Of a stretch of DNA of 64,000 nt, positions 43,188 through 52,197 are shown piece by piece; the stretch's first letter is position 1, and every line of letters starts with the position of its first letter. A model generated the notes under the pieces. The model saw nothing but the letters and a program-made list of their open reading frames with translations, was not told the DNA's origin and searched no databases. The stretch comes from Armatimonadota bacterium. GTDB lineage: Bacteria > Armatimonadota > Fimbriimonadia > Fimbriimonadales > Fimbriimonadaceae. Position numbers and translations under genes: made by a program. The stretch is taken from assembly GCA_017303935.1 (NCBI GenBank), contig JAFLBD010000002.1, positions 850,784 through 914,783 of the forward strand. The letters are read 5' to 3'.

Positions 43188-44579
43188 CTACTTGCTGCCC
43201 AAAATTCTAGAGATTTTTTTCCCGGCGCGTTTACCCAACTTCTGCATTTTGTAGAGCTTCCCACGCAAACCGGTGTAGGTATTCACTGGAACGCTGAGCA
43301 ATTCCGGCCAAGCGTCTTTACAAGTTTCCACCAGGAAAGACTTGCCAATACGATCTTCCCACTGAATTTGGTGCATGAGCATTAAGTTCTCCTGGCTCAG
43401 CATGGGTGCCAAGTTTGGAGCCTGTCTGCCTAAAGTATTTTGATAATTTGCCCATCCACCGAGTCGAATTTCGGCGAAGCTCATGCTCAACACGCTATGG
43501 AGGTCGTCCCTCTCCAGTTCGTGGATGTATTTTTCCATCCTAGAGATGTATTCAGGAATAATAGCCAGTCGCATTCGCTTTAGAACTTCTTCAGCTGTAA
43601 TTTTGCGATCCGGATCATCTTCTGGCTTCTGATAGACATAGCGGAAGTTCTCACCTCCCAGTCCGTTCAAAATCGTTGTCTTGGGCATGTAATCGGAGAC
43701 AGTTCTCCAACAGTACGCCAACCCGCCACTGATGGTGTAGCCCACCATCTCGAAAAATTGCTTTCGTTCTGCTTCCGTGGACTCCTGCACTTGAACAGAT
43801 TCCCAAGGTATCCCGGCAATTTTCGCGATCTGACCAGCGATTTTGGCTTCAATCGGGTCAATTTTAGGGCTCACCATAGAAAACGCTGTGAGATCTTCAA
43901 TTCCTCGGGAGCAGGCCAACACGAATCTCGAATCGTTCCCAGCAGTTAAGGCGAGTACTGCCGGACCGAGTTTCTTTATTCCGCGAATATGGAGGTTGGT
44001 ATTCGTTGCAACTTTCCGAACCGTCTCAGAATAGGTGTGATGACCGTGGCCCGGATGTCCGCGGAGACGAAAAGTCTCCAACGTGCTAAGGTTCAATCCG
44101 TGATTCGGCAGAACTTCTTCGACATCTAAAAACGGTGTAAAACCGAGCGGGTAGTAGCCATCGCTGTTAGGGTGCCCTGTGATTTCGACGAGCCTATGAT
44201 TCAGATTTGTCGAAAGCAAATATGGGTTTGAGCTGACGACGCCGTCGGAAGGACGAAATGACATGGGCATCATCATCGTGGCGCCGCCTTCGGCATACCC
44301 CGCATCAAAATCAAATGCTACCCATCGCCCGCCCCAGTTAAATCGCCTGTTTGGGTTGCTCGCGGGAGAAACAGGGTTGTCGGCATCAATTGCATGACCG
44401 ATGACGACCGTGTTCCCTACCTCTATGATTGGTAACACTGGGTGGGCAGCAAATGTCCACCCTGCCTTTTCGATTGACCGAAAGTCTTCTGGGACTTGAA
44501 AGCTACCGATTGGACCCGCAATGTAGTGGCCGTGCCGTGCATGAGGCATTGTCGCAGGTTCCAAAGTTGCCATAGTCAT
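43188..44579 (-). CDS. Asparagine-synthetase-like protein lacking the N-terminal catalytic Cys
   Basis: A 463-residue protein. Residues 70-130 (GGRWVAFDFDAGYAEGGATM, later DGVVSSNPYLLS) resemble the glutaminase half of AsnB, but the chain begins MTMATLEP with no Cys2. The synthetase half has ALTAGNDSRFVLAC in place of the SGGxDS PP-loop and NGLGGENFRYVY later. Without the amidase Cys it would need free ammonia or another nucleophile. Such proteins are often found in surface-polysaccharide or natural-product clusters. Function and substrate are unknown; the fold assignment is fair. Confidence 0.6.
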   Translation of the reverse strand: MTMATLEPATMPHARHGHYIAGPIGSFQVPEDFRSIEKAGWTFAAHPVLPIIEVGNTVVIGHAIDADNPVSPASNPNRRFNWGGRWVAFDFDAGYAEGGATMMMPMSFRPSDGVVSSNPYLLSTNLNHRLVEITGHPNSDGYYPLGFTPFLDVEEVLPNHGLNLSTLETFRLRGHPGHGHHTYSETVRKVATNTNLHIRGIKKLGPAVLALTAGNDSRFVLACSRGIEDLTAFSMVSPKIDPIEAKIAGQIAKIAGIPWESVQVQESTEAERKQFFEMVGYTISGGLAYCWRTVSDYMPKTTILNGLGGENFRYVYQKPEDDPDRKITAEEVLKRMRLAIIPEYISRMEKYIHELERDDLHSVLSMSFAEIRLGGWANYQNTLGRQAPNLAPMLSQENLMLMHQIQWEDRIGKSFLVETCKDAWPELLSVPVNTYTGLRGKLYKMQKLGKRAGKKISRILGSK

Positions 44580-44610
44580 TCAAAATTATTGGGCAAGATC
44601 TGGTTCAACT

Positions 44611-44937
44611 TTAGCAAGGAATGAGGTCGACACACTCGATTTCGAAGACCAAATCTGTGTGTGGGGGAATCACATGGCCTGCACCGCGCTCGCCATAACC
44701 CATCTCGCTTGGGATGTGCAGAGTTCGCTTGCCGCCTTTCTTGATGCCGTAGAGTCCCATCGTGAAACCTTGAATCAGGCTCGTGACGCCCAAGGTCACC
44801 ATAAAGGTTTGGTTGCGGTCTAGGCTGGAATCGAACTTCTCTCCATCAGTGAACATGCCCGTGTAATGGAGTTCGAGCTGATCCCCTTCCTTTGCTTCCG
44901 GTCCATCGCCGACGACTGTATCTTCAATCTGCATCAT
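44611..44937 (-). CDS. FKBP-type peptidyl-prolyl cis-trans isomerase
   Basis: A 108-residue single FKBP domain. LHYTGMFTDGEKFDSSLDRN, then GFTMGLYGIKKGGKRTLHIP and GYGERGAGHVIPPHTDLVFE are the classic strands. ATG 44937 (MMQIED) is preferred because the longer frame to 45003 adds a basic stretch overlapping the divergent gene at 44995. There is no signal peptide, so it is a cytoplasmic folding enzyme. Confidence 0.92.
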   Translation of the reverse strand: MMQIEDTVVGDGPEAKEGDQLELHYTGMFTDGEKFDSSLDRNQTFMVTLGVTSLIQGFTMGLYGIKKGGKRTLHIPSEMGYGERGAGHVIPPHTDLVFEIECVDLIPC

Positions 44938-44994
44938 ATCGGCAAGATTATATCTGGTTGAAGGTCGCCGGCTACGGGTAAATTCAAGGCAAGC

Positions 44995-45702
44995 GTGAGG
45001 CAACGTCGTCCCAAATTTTCATCGCTCGCCTTTGCGCCGCCCTATTTCCCTGAACCTGTGGTGGTGCCGCAAAACGTCGCCAGCGATGGGTACGATGCCC
45101 GGCTGAGTTTTGTTCGACGGGTGATTCTGGTTCATGCATTGACAGTTGCGATCGCAACCGCGCTCGCGATTTGGCTCCCGATATTCTTATCCAGAGAAGC
45201 TGCGATTATGGTTCTATTGGGTTCCATCGCCCTTCTGTCGGCATTTCGAAAGATTCTCCATGGGAAGATCGGAATCGCCCCGACGACCATTCTCGCCACA
45301 ACAGCTATCATCGTCAGCGCATCTCAAGTGGCGCAATATCTGGAGCGAGATGGATGGCCGGTGATGGTGCTTCCGCTCGGAGTTTTAGGCGGTTTGCTCT
45401 ACACCATCGCCTGCGGCAGAGACTTTAGCTTCGTGGGGCAATTCGTGCTCGCAGGACTATTCACGGTCCTGGGCTGCTTTGGCATCGCGTGGGCTTGGCC
45501 CGGCGCAGTGACAAATCCTGGCCTTGCAGGACTCTTCGGCGTCCTATCACTTTTGTACTATGTGTACGATCTTGCCATGATTTTAAAGCGGCGTAAGTCT
45601 GAAGAATGGGCTTATGCCGTGGCAGATCTGTATTGCGACACGCTGAACGTGTTCACCTATCTCTGGCGTGTTGTTCAGCATTGGCGCAAAATGCAACTGT
45701 AG
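44995..45702 (+). CDS. Hypothetical multi-pass membrane protein
   Basis: A 235-residue protein with about six hydrophobic segments (LVHALTVAIATALAIWLPIF; AIMVLLGSIALLSAF; ILATTAIIVSA; VMVLPLGVLGGLLYTIA; FVGQFVLAGLFTVLGCFG; GLFGVLSLLYYVYDLAMIL). The N-terminal FAPPYFPEP and the C-terminal YCDTLNVFTYLWRVV recall BAX-inhibitor/UPF0005-type proteins, whose last helix has a similar Leu-rich YLDIINLFLYLLR block. The GTG start fits the space to the FKBP gene. It may share a transcript with the PII gene 14 bases downstream. Confidence 0.55.
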   Translation: MRQRRPKFSSLAFAPPYFPEPVVVPQNVASDGYDARLSFVRRVILVHALTVAIATALAIWLPIFLSREAAIMVLLGSIALLSAFRKILHGKIGIAPTTILATTAIIVSASQVAQYLERDGWPVMVLPLGVLGGLLYTIACGRDFSFVGQFVLAGLFTVLGCFGIAWAWPGAVTNPGLAGLFGVLSLLYYVYDLAMILKRRKSEEWAYAVADLYCDTLNVFTYLWRVVQHWRKMQL

Positions 45703-45715
45703 GTCCGATTCTTCG

Positions 45716-46054
45716 ATGTACCAAGTTACTGCCATCATCCGACCCCACCGACTGGAGGACGTCAAAGCCGCAGTCGCCGATGTTGGCGTTACTGGAATTT
45801 CCGTGAGCGACGTTCGTGGTTGCGGAAACTCACCTGAGCCTCCAATGTTCCTGGCTGGACAAGAGATCAAGATCGCCTTGCCGCTCAAATCGAAACTGGT
45901 GACGGTCATCACCGATGAGCAACTTGAACCTGTTATCGAAGCAATTTTGATGCACGCACACACCGGAGAACCTGGGGATGGCAAAATTTTTGTCGAACGT
46001 GTTTCAGATGCGATTCGAATCCGAACGATGGAGCGTGGAAACTCCGCCGTATAA
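45716..46054 (+). CDS. PII-family signal protein with altered T-loop
   Basis: A 112-residue PII-like protein. YQVTAIIRPHRLEDVKAAVA at the start, HTGEPGDGKIFVERV (about 79-93, the ATP-binding B-loop) and AIRIRTMERG match GlnB/GlnK. The T-loop (RGCGNSPEPPMFLAGQEI, about 35-52) is of normal length but Tyr51 of the uridylylation site is Leu and the QKGHTE block is gone. It probably still binds ATP or ADP and 2-oxoglutarate but cannot be modified in the usual way. No amtB is near. The partner is unknown. Confidence 0.85.
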   Translation: MYQVTAIIRPHRLEDVKAAVADVGVTGISVSDVRGCGNSPEPPMFLAGQEIKIALPLKSKLVTVITDEQLEPVIEAILMHAHTGEPGDGKIFVERVSDAIRIRTMERGNSAV

Positions 46055-46092
46055 CTAGCGAATTTAAGTCGTCATAATAAGTGCAAACTGCC

Positions 46093-47880
46093 ATGTTGAA
46101 TAAGAATCGATTTTTGCTGTCCGCTTTTGCGGTACTGGTTTCGGCCGCCGCCTTCGGCCAGATCAAAATGAAGTGCAGCGTCGCCGATGGTCAAACGATC
46201 AAAGGCGTCCAGGAATTTAAGGTCACCATTGAATCCAAGCATCTGGTAAACGATGTCGAATTCTATGTCGGCGACGACCTGAGATCAACCGACGATAGCA
46301 CTCCGTACGAGTTTTTCGTTGACACGGTCGCAGAGGCAGAAGGACCGCTCAAGGTCAAGCTCCTTGCGTACGACAGCGAAGGTGGTAAGGCCGAGATCAT
46401 GCTCAACCTGAAAGTGGACAACGAGGTCGGCAAGGGTGCCGATTTCCACGTCGACCTAGGTAAGGACGCTCTGTCTGAAGGCAAGTGGGAAGAGGCTATC
46501 ATGCAAGGCCGAATCGCCCTCAAAGCCAAGGCTAAGTACATTCCTGCTCGAATGTTGCTTGCCCGAGCGAACTACGGCAAGGGACTCTATGATGCCGCTC
46601 AGAAGTTCGTGGAAGGCATTCTCGCCGAAGATCCAAACAACATCGAAGCACTCGATCTGAAGTCTGCAGTTGCACTCGAAAGCGCGTTTGGCGCCCGAAC
46701 AGGATCGCGCGACACCCAAATCGTCGCCATCGGCAATGCGCTCAAAATGGCGGCAGAAAGTCGGGCAAAGGTGTACACCACTCAATTGGATGCATTCGGC
46801 GCCATTAACGAAGAGAACCGGATCAAGTGGGCTGACCTCGCCATTCGCGCAGGTCGCTATTCCGCAGTGATTTCTGAACTTGCACCGCAGTACCGGGCCA
46901 ATATTCAAAACTCGTCGATCGTCAACCGATATCTCTACTCGCTCATCCGCGCGGGTCGAGATAGAACCGCGATGGAAGTTGCTCAGCAATATGCCAAGCG
47001 CGGAGTGCCAGACGCGGCAGGATACGCGCTCATCGCGCTGACCTATGAAAAGGCAGGAGACTCCGCGACGGCAGAATCGATGGAGCGAGAAGCAATCAAG
47101 TCCGACAGCACCGATCTCACCGTTCGATCGGCACTGGCTTACCTTGCAATGAGTCGCGGTCGATCTAGCGCATTTGTGCAGTTTGTCAACGACCTCGGTC
47201 AAGAAGAAGATTTCCGGTTTGAAGTGCTTTCTTACCGCTCGCAAGCTTCGTACCTGGGCAATGACTACGAAGGAGCACGAAACTACTTCGAAGAAGCGGT
47301 TCTGAACGAACCGACAGCGTCTGACACTTACGTTCAGCGCTCGGTCCAATTGATGGCTTATGGCACCGATCCAGGTTTGACTCCAGAAGATCGTGGTTAC
47401 TACTTCGGTTTGGCGAAGGTGTTCTTGGATGCGGCCCTGGTTGCACGCCCAGAATCATACGAAGCGCTAACCGGCCTATCAATCATGAATATGATGGGGA
47501 ACAAGGCTGCCGAAGGGCTGAGCTTGGCCCAATCGGCCGCAGCTGCCGGACCAGAATACGCCGCGGCTCACTACCAACTCGCCTTCTGTGCGAGCGTGGT
47601 AGCGAACACTTACAACGTTCAATCGCAAGCATTGGAATCCCAAGCAGAAGACCTCAAGCGGAATCGCCAATTTGACGAAGAAGCCAAGGTTCGCAAGAGC
47701 TCTGTTGAAGCGAGAGACTACAGCAAGAAGATGTCGAATCTGGCAGATTCTTCGCTGAAGAAGGCCGGGGAATTGGATAAGAAGAACCTGGCTGGCCGTT
47801 CGTTGCCAAACCTCAACGAATCTTGGATCTACTACGTTCGATATGGTCGAACTCCGATGCTGATCCCGCCACAGTACTGA
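46093..47880 (+). CDS. Exported TPR protein with N-terminal Ig-like domain
   Basis: A 595-residue protein. The signal peptide is FLLSAFAVLVSAAAFGQ. Residues 22-110 form an Ig-like domain (VADGQTIKGVQEFKVTIES, LKVKLLAYDSEGGKAEIML). The rest is a string of TPR-type helices (ARMLLARANYGKGLYDAAQK, GYALIALTYEKAGDSATAES, SYLGNDYEGARNYFEEAV). ATG 46093 is taken over GTG 46081 because it gives a proper signal. It is probably a periplasmic or outer-membrane scaffold. It ends before a strong terminator. Confidence 0.78.
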   Translation: MLNKNRFLLSAFAVLVSAAAFGQIKMKCSVADGQTIKGVQEFKVTIESKHLVNDVEFYVGDDLRSTDDSTPYEFFVDTVAEAEGPLKVKLLAYDSEGGKAEIMLNLKVDNEVGKGADFHVDLGKDALSEGKWEEAIMQGRIALKAKAKYIPARMLLARANYGKGLYDAAQKFVEGILAEDPNNIEALDLKSAVALESAFGARTGSRDTQIVAIGNALKMAAESRAKVYTTQLDAFGAINEENRIKWADLAIRAGRYSAVISELAPQYRANIQNSSIVNRYLYSLIRAGRDRTAMEVAQQYAKRGVPDAAGYALIALTYEKAGDSATAESMEREAIKSDSTDLTVRSALAYLAMSRGRSSAFVQFVNDLGQEEDFRFEVLSYRSQASYLGNDYEGARNYFEEAVLNEPTASDTYVQRSVQLMAYGTDPGLTPEDRGYYFGLAKVFLDAALVARPESYEALTGLSIMNMMGNKAAEGLSLAQSAAAAGPEYAAAHYQLAFCASVVANTYNVQSQALESQAEDLKRNRQFDEEAKVRKSSVEARDYSKKMSNLADSSLKKAGELDKKNLAGRSLPNLNESWIYYVRYGRTPMLIPPQY

Positions 47881-47899
47881 GCTGAAGTCAGTGCCAATT

Positions 47900-47928
47900 A
47901 GCGCAAAGCGGAGTATCCGCTTTGCGCT
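47900..47928 (+). terminator. Rho-independent terminator after the TPR gene
   Basis: AGCGCAAAGCGGA pairs perfectly with TCCGCTTTGCGCT around GTA, and TTAATTT follows. It ends 7 bases before the next ATG, so it separates the TPR gene from the methyltransferase gene. Confidence 0.88.
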
Positions 47929-47935
47929 TTAATTT

Positions 47936-48808
47936 ATGAAGATGCAGCGAACGAAAGCAATGATCAAGTTGGCAGATCGTTTGTTTGCCGAACAATCTGA
48001 CAGAGAGTTGTTCCTCGATACACTCTGTGAAGGACGAAGTCAGCGAAAGGCTGTAATCGATTTTTCGGGGAATTTAGACTGGGTTCAACCGTTGCCCGCG
48101 TGTCCGTTCGTGAAGCTTGTCCCAGACGGCATGCGCGTTGGCGAACTTCCGGAGTATTCCAACGGCGCCATATATCCGCTTGATCTTTCCTCCTGTCTTA
48201 CTGCTTCTGCAATGGTAGCGCTTGACAACGCTCCGAAGAGAATTTTGGACCTTTGCGCGGCACCAGGAGGGAAGACAATGTTCGCGGCGGCCCAGTTTCC
48301 GGGTGCGTCGTTCGTTGCCAATGAGGTCATCGGCAAGCGGCATGGAATGTTGATCAGCAACCTGAAACGGTGCAATATTGATGCCGAAGTCTGGGGGGTT
48401 GATCCGAAAGAGATCGCTTTGCAGCATCCAGATGAGTTCGACTTGGTGATTGTTGATGCACCATGCAGCGGACAATCGTTGATCGCAAGGGGGCAAGATG
48501 CATATGGCTGCTTCTTGCCGGACACCATCCGCGCGAACGCCCGGCGACAAAGACGAATACTCAGCGAAGCCATAAAATTCGTCGCGCCAGGAGGCGCAAT
48601 GCTCTACACAACGTGCACGTTTTCTCCTGAAGAAAATGAGCTAATAATTCAACAAATAATCGAGGAAAATAGTGATGTGCATGCCGTGGAAGTCGCCCAC
48701 CTTCATGAATTTCAATCGATTTTTTCGGAAAATAAATGCTATCGACTTTATCCTCAAATGGGCTTTGGCGCAGGTGGCTTCTCTGGCCTCCTTGCGAAAA
48801 CTAAGTAG
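47936..48808 (+). CDS. RsmB/NOP2-family RNA m5C methyltransferase
   Basis: A 290-residue SAM-dependent methyltransferase. ILDLCAAPGGKTMFAAAQFP (about 101-120) is motif I, DLVIVDAPCSGQSLI holds the release Cys of PCSG, and MLYTTCTFSPEENELII the catalytic Cys of TCT. The chain is shorter than RsmB, lacking the N-terminal RNA-binding NusB-like part, so it is closer to RsmF-core or archaeal Nop2 types. The target base in rRNA or tRNA is unknown. It follows the terminator of the TPR gene directly. Confidence 0.88.
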   Translation: MKMQRTKAMIKLADRLFAEQSDRELFLDTLCEGRSQRKAVIDFSGNLDWVQPLPACPFVKLVPDGMRVGELPEYSNGAIYPLDLSSCLTASAMVALDNAPKRILDLCAAPGGKTMFAAAQFPGASFVANEVIGKRHGMLISNLKRCNIDAEVWGVDPKEIALQHPDEFDLVIVDAPCSGQSLIARGQDAYGCFLPDTIRANARRQRRILSEAIKFVAPGGAMLYTTCTFSPEENELIIQQIIEENSDVHAVEVAHLHEFQSIFSENKCYRLYPQMGFGAGGFSGLLAKTK

Positions 48809-48841
48809 GGAAACGAACCATTCGTTTATCGCAGGATCAAA

Positions 48842-50332
48842 TTAGCAGGTTTGAAATGCGGGAGCTGCGCGCAGAAGCTCGTAGGCATTCCACAATTGCC
48901 CATAAAGCCACTCGTCGTTGCCAGATTGGAGCGGTTGCATCCCTCCATGTTTCTCGAAGTTTGACTTGAGTGATTGATAGCTCTCATCAGACAGTGTTGT
49001 GTCGAAATAGATCAAAAAGCTCATTACCAGCGCGTCGAGTGAAGCGATTTTGCGGTTCTTGACCCAATCGAGCATCTGCTGCCCGCATGGCCCTGCGCCC
49101 CATTTCTTCCGCTCGGGATCTTTGGGTTCCCAGGTCAAAATTCCGCCGAATTTCATCCGCCACATCATTGTGTTGGTGTTGATCCAGTCCTCGCCCCAGT
49201 CCCATCCGGCTACATTAGGCGGCATCAACAGGTTCATCCCGCATTGCCCGAGCATCCAAGTCACTCCCCCGATTGAATCCATCGCTTCTTTGCTCAAGGG
49301 TTCATTAAACCGCTTGCTGGAGCCTCCAACCAACGGCGGTACGCAGCTCATTGAATTCATGGCGCGACAGATTCCAACCAGATAGTCCACCGGCGACTTG
49401 ATCTTCTGACGGTACGACTTCTCGCCATAGAATTCTGGGTGGCGACCGATCGCATAGAGAACAGCGCGAATAGAACCTTCGGACTTAAGGTAGGCGTTGA
49501 TCAGCGGTTCGAGCACACGCCGATCTTCTGTCGGATACGCGAAGTAGGACCACAATTTCCCGCAGATGAACTCGGCGCATCGAGGAAGCATCGCGACATG
49601 CCTCAACAACGCCTCACCAGTAAAATTGGCCGTCTTACCAAGCACAGACTTCTGTCCAGAATCAAAGAACTCTGGACTGAAACAAAATCCGCTGTACGGC
49701 TGCTGGTATTTTTCCATCAGCTCGAGCTTGAGGTTGTTTGAACCTTCGATTGACCAGTACCGGTTGATGCTGCTCCAACCCGTAAAGCACCGCGAAGCCT
49801 CCTTGATATCGCTTTCTGAGTAGTGTCCGACCCCCAGTGTATACAGCTCAAAAAGCTCTCGAGCGAAGTTCTCGTTTGGATGGGCTCGCGTGCTGTCTGT
49901 CATCGTCAGCATCGCCATAAACGACGGATTCTTAGCGATGTTCTCAAGCAGGTCGCCAAATTTACCGGTCGGATTTGACCTCAATACGTTCATGTATTGA
50001 AGCATCATCAATCCGTCTCCGCCCGACTCTTCATCCACGGCAAAATGGTCGTGCCAGAAGATTGCCAGCTTCTCCCGCAGCGGAGTTTTTGTTGTGAGTA
50101 GGTGGTACACCCAATGTGACTTCAAGCGCCACGCGCCTGGCTCCGCGTCTTCGCCTTCTCTGAAGGCAAAGCGGAACGGGTGGACGGTATCAGGCTCGGG
50201 TTTAGCGTCGATCAGCTTCGCTAGTGTGCCTTCCACACGCAATGGCTTGTATTCGGCCATCTCGTAGTGGCTCGCGCCGAGGCCAAATCGCCTCAAAAGA
50301 TGCGCAACCTTCTGATCTTCCGTCAACACCAT
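48842..50332 (-). CDS. DUF1800 domain protein
   Basis: A 496-residue protein with the DUF1800 hallmarks: VAHLLRRFGLGASHYEMAEY at the start, WHDHFAVDEESGGDGLMMLQ (about 89-108), NFARELFELYTLGVGHYSES near 150-169 and CFTGWSSINRY. No signal peptide is seen in this copy. DUF1800 proteins usually pair with a DUF1501 gene, which is not adjacent here. The function is not known; roles at the cell surface have been suggested for the family. It follows the scp-dac-rlu operon terminator on the same strand. Confidence 0.88.
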   Translation of the reverse strand: MVLTEDQKVAHLLRRFGLGASHYEMAEYKPLRVEGTLAKLIDAKPEPDTVHPFRFAFREGEDAEPGAWRLKSHWVYHLLTTKTPLREKLAIFWHDHFAVDEESGGDGLMMLQYMNVLRSNPTGKFGDLLENIAKNPSFMAMLTMTDSTRAHPNENFARELFELYTLGVGHYSESDIKEASRCFTGWSSINRYWSIEGSNNLKLELMEKYQQPYSGFCFSPEFFDSGQKSVLGKTANFTGEALLRHVAMLPRCAEFICGKLWSYFAYPTEDRRVLEPLINAYLKSEGSIRAVLYAIGRHPEFYGEKSYRQKIKSPVDYLVGICRAMNSMSCVPPLVGGSSKRFNEPLSKEAMDSIGGVTWMLGQCGMNLLMPPNVAGWDWGEDWINTNTMMWRMKFGGILTWEPKDPERKKWGAGPCGQQMLDWVKNRKIASLDALVMSFLIYFDTTLSDESYQSLKSNFEKHGGMQPLQSGNDEWLYGQLWNAYELLRAAPAFQTC

Positions 50333-50349
50333 GCTTGCATTCTATGACG

Positions 50350-50379
50350 AAAAAGCCCCGCAACTTTGTTTGCGGGGCC
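50350..50379 (-). terminator. Rho-independent terminator of the scpA-scpB-dacA-rluB operon
   Basis: On the minus strand GCCCCGCAA/TTGCGGGGC form a 9-pair stem with a 6-base loop (ACAAAG) followed by TTTTT. It starts 13 bases after the rluB stop and just precedes the DUF1800 ATG at 50332. Confidence 0.9.
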
Positions 50380-50391
50380 ATTATTTTTGAA

Positions 50392-52197
50392 TTAGTCTTT
50401 TGGTCGGTAGGGCCGGTTCGGTCTTGAACTACCACCCGAGCCATAAGGCTTCTTGGGACGGTCGTCCCGGTTGCCATAAGGCCGCTGAGGGCGATCTCCG
50501 CTTGGACGCTGTGGCCTGTCACCGTATGGTCGTTGCGGCCGATCTCCAAAGTCTCGCTTTGGTCGATCGTCCCGATTACCGTAAGGTCGCTGAGGGCGAT
50601 CGCCGCTCGGTCGCTGTGGCCTGTCACCGTATGGTCGTTGCGGCCGATCTCCAAAGTCTCGCTTTGGTCGATCGTCGCGGTTTCCATAAGGTCGTTGCGG
50701 GCGGTCTCCGTTCGGACGCTGTGGCCTGTCACCGTATGGCCGTTGCGGTCGATCACCAGAGTCTCGCCGTGGACGATCTTCTCGATCACCAAACGAGCGC
50801 TGTGGTCGATCTCCAAAATCTCGTCGTGGACGATCTTCTCGGTCTCCGTACGAACGTTGAGGTCGATCACCAAAGTCTCGTCGTGGACGATCTTCTCGGT
50901 CTCCAAACGAGCGTTGTGGTCGATCACCAAAGTCTCGTCGTGGGCGATCTTCTCGGTCACCAAACGAGCGTTGAGGTCGATCTCCAAAGTCTCGTCGTGG
51001 TCGATCTTCTCGGTCTCCGAATGAGCGCTGTGGTCGATCTCCAAATTCTCGTCGAGGACGATCTTCTCGGTCCCCAAACGAGCGTTGTGGTCGCTCTTCA
51101 CCATCGCCAAACGTCCGTTCTCCTCGCTCGCGTTCGCGCTCCATCGTCCGGCGTCGGTCTTCAGGTCGTGGCCGTGCATAGCTGCGCTGAACGTCCGGTC
51201 CACTCATTTCGAGCAGTTGGTTAATCTCAGCGACTCCGAGCCGGCGTGCTTGTCCAGAAGCCAGGCCCTTGATCAATAGGTGCCCAATTCGAACCCGGGT
51301 GAGTTCTTCGACTGGGTGACCCACGGCGTCGCACATCAACCGGATCTGACGGTTCCGGCCTTCGTGGATCACCATTTTGAGCTTGGTGGTATCCGTGCGC
51401 CGTTCGTAATTCAACAATTCGACATGAGCTTCGGAAGTCCACCGCCCCATGATGCAAACCCCTTCTCGGAGCCGCTTCACCGACTTTTCTTGGACCTCGC
51501 CCTTGACGATCACGTCGTACTCTTTTTCGACACCGAATTTCGGGTGAGTCAATCGATCTGCCAGGTTCCCGTCGTTTGTACAGATCAAGAGCCCTTCGGT
51601 GTCCATATCGAGCCTTCCAACAGGGCGAAGCATAACGCCCACATCAGGAAGATAATTGACGATTGTCGACCGCTTTCGGGGGTCGCTGAGTGTGGTCACG
51701 ACGCCCTTTGGCTTGTTGACCAAGTAGTACAGAAGGCGCTCAGGTTGAACCGGAAATCCGTCTACCTTGACGATATCGGATTCGGGGTCAAGCTTGTGGC
51801 CCTGCGTGGTGACGAGTTGGTCATTGACCTCAACTCGGCCCTCTGAAATGAGTGCTTCGGCAGATCGGCGACTTGCAACGCCGCATCTAGCGAGATATTT
51901 GTGCAGTCGCTCAAGCTCAACTCGCACTGGTCGGTCAGAAAAGCTGCGTTCGCGTCGCTCACGGTCCGGTCGAGGACGATCATATCTCGACGCCGATGGA
52001 TCGGCATGGTTGATCCCTTGAACTTCGTTAAAAAGGTGCTTGGCAGATCGACTTGGTGGTCGTCCAAAGCCTGGTCGTGCGGGCCTGCTCGGTCCGCTGG
52101 AGTTGGGTCGAAATGATTTCGAAGGGCCAGCGTCACCCCGACGCGGGCCTGCAGACTTTCCTCGGTTGGAAAAGTCGCCGTTATTTGGTTTTCTCAA
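50392..52197 (-). CDS. rluB: Pseudouridine synthase RluB/RsuA-type with long repetitive Arg-rich tail
   Basis: About 601 residues from TTG 52197. After a basic leader, an S4 domain ([20 protein letters not shown] near 105) and the RsuA-type catalytic core follow ([20 protein letters not shown] with the catalytic Asp; [19 protein letters not shown]). The core ends near residue 335. The last 260 residues are a disordered Arg/Asp/Gly repeat: first six copies of a 19-residue unit with [12 protein letters not shown], then three copies of a 35-residue unit with [19 protein letters not shown] overlaps the dacA stop (TTGA), the same coupling as the rest of the operon. The tail probably binds RNA. Confidence 0.88.
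   Translation of the reverse strand: MRKPNNGDFSNRGKSAGPRRGDAGPSKSFRPNSSGPSRPARPGFGRPPSRSAKHLFNEVQGINHADPSASRYDRPRPDRERRERSFSDRPVRVELERLHKYLARCGVASRRSAEALISEGRVEVNDQLVTTQGHKLDPESDIVKVDGFPVQPERLLYYLVNKPKGVVTTLSDPRKRSTIVNYLPDVGVMLRPVGRLDMDTEGLLICTNDGNLADRLTHPKFGVEKEYDVIVKGEVQEKSVKRLREGVCIMGRWTSEAHVELLNYERRTDTTKLKMVIHEGRNRQIRLMCDAVGHPVEELTRVRIGHLLIKGLASGQARRLGVAEINQLLEMSGPDVQRSYARPRPEDRRRTMERERERGERTFGDGEERPQRSFGDREDRPRREFGDRPQRSFGDREDRPRRDFGDRPQRSFGDREDRPRRDFGDRPQRSFGDREDRPRRDFGDRPQRSYGDREDRPRRDFGDRPQRSFGDREDRPRRDSGDRPQRPYGDRPQRPNGDRPQRPYGNRDDRPKRDFGDRPQRPYGDRPQRPSGDRPQRPYGNRDDRPKRDFGDRPQRPYGDRPQRPSGDRPQRPYGNRDDRPKKPYGSGGSSRPNRPYRPKD
50470..51110. repeat. Two nested tandem-repeat arrays inside rluB
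   Basis: GATCTTCTCG recurs at 50775, 50832, 50889, 50946, 51003 and 51060, an exact 57-base period. GTGGCCTGTC recurs at 50511, 50616 and 50721, an exact 105-base period. Both keep the reading frame. The arrays encode the tail of RluB and explain the long false frames on both strands here. Confidence 0.92.

Noticed and set aside
44938-45003. Longer start of the FKBP gene
   Set aside because: The basic 22-residue extension overlaps the divergent GTG gene and is not part of the FKBP domain.
50470-51110. CRISPR array
   Set aside because: Units are directly tandem with no unique spacers, keep reading frame, and lie inside a coding gene.
50202-51203. Open frame of 333 codons on the minus strand with repeated [15 protein letters not shown]-type units
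   Set aside because: It is another frame of the 57-base repeats in rluB; the repeat period is a multiple of 3, so any frame stays open. It also crosses the terminator and the DUF1800 start.
50400-51224. Open frame of 274 codons on the plus strand opposite rluB
   Set aside because: Same repeat artefact on the opposite strand; composition is a repeat of Val/Asp/Leu units with no start context.
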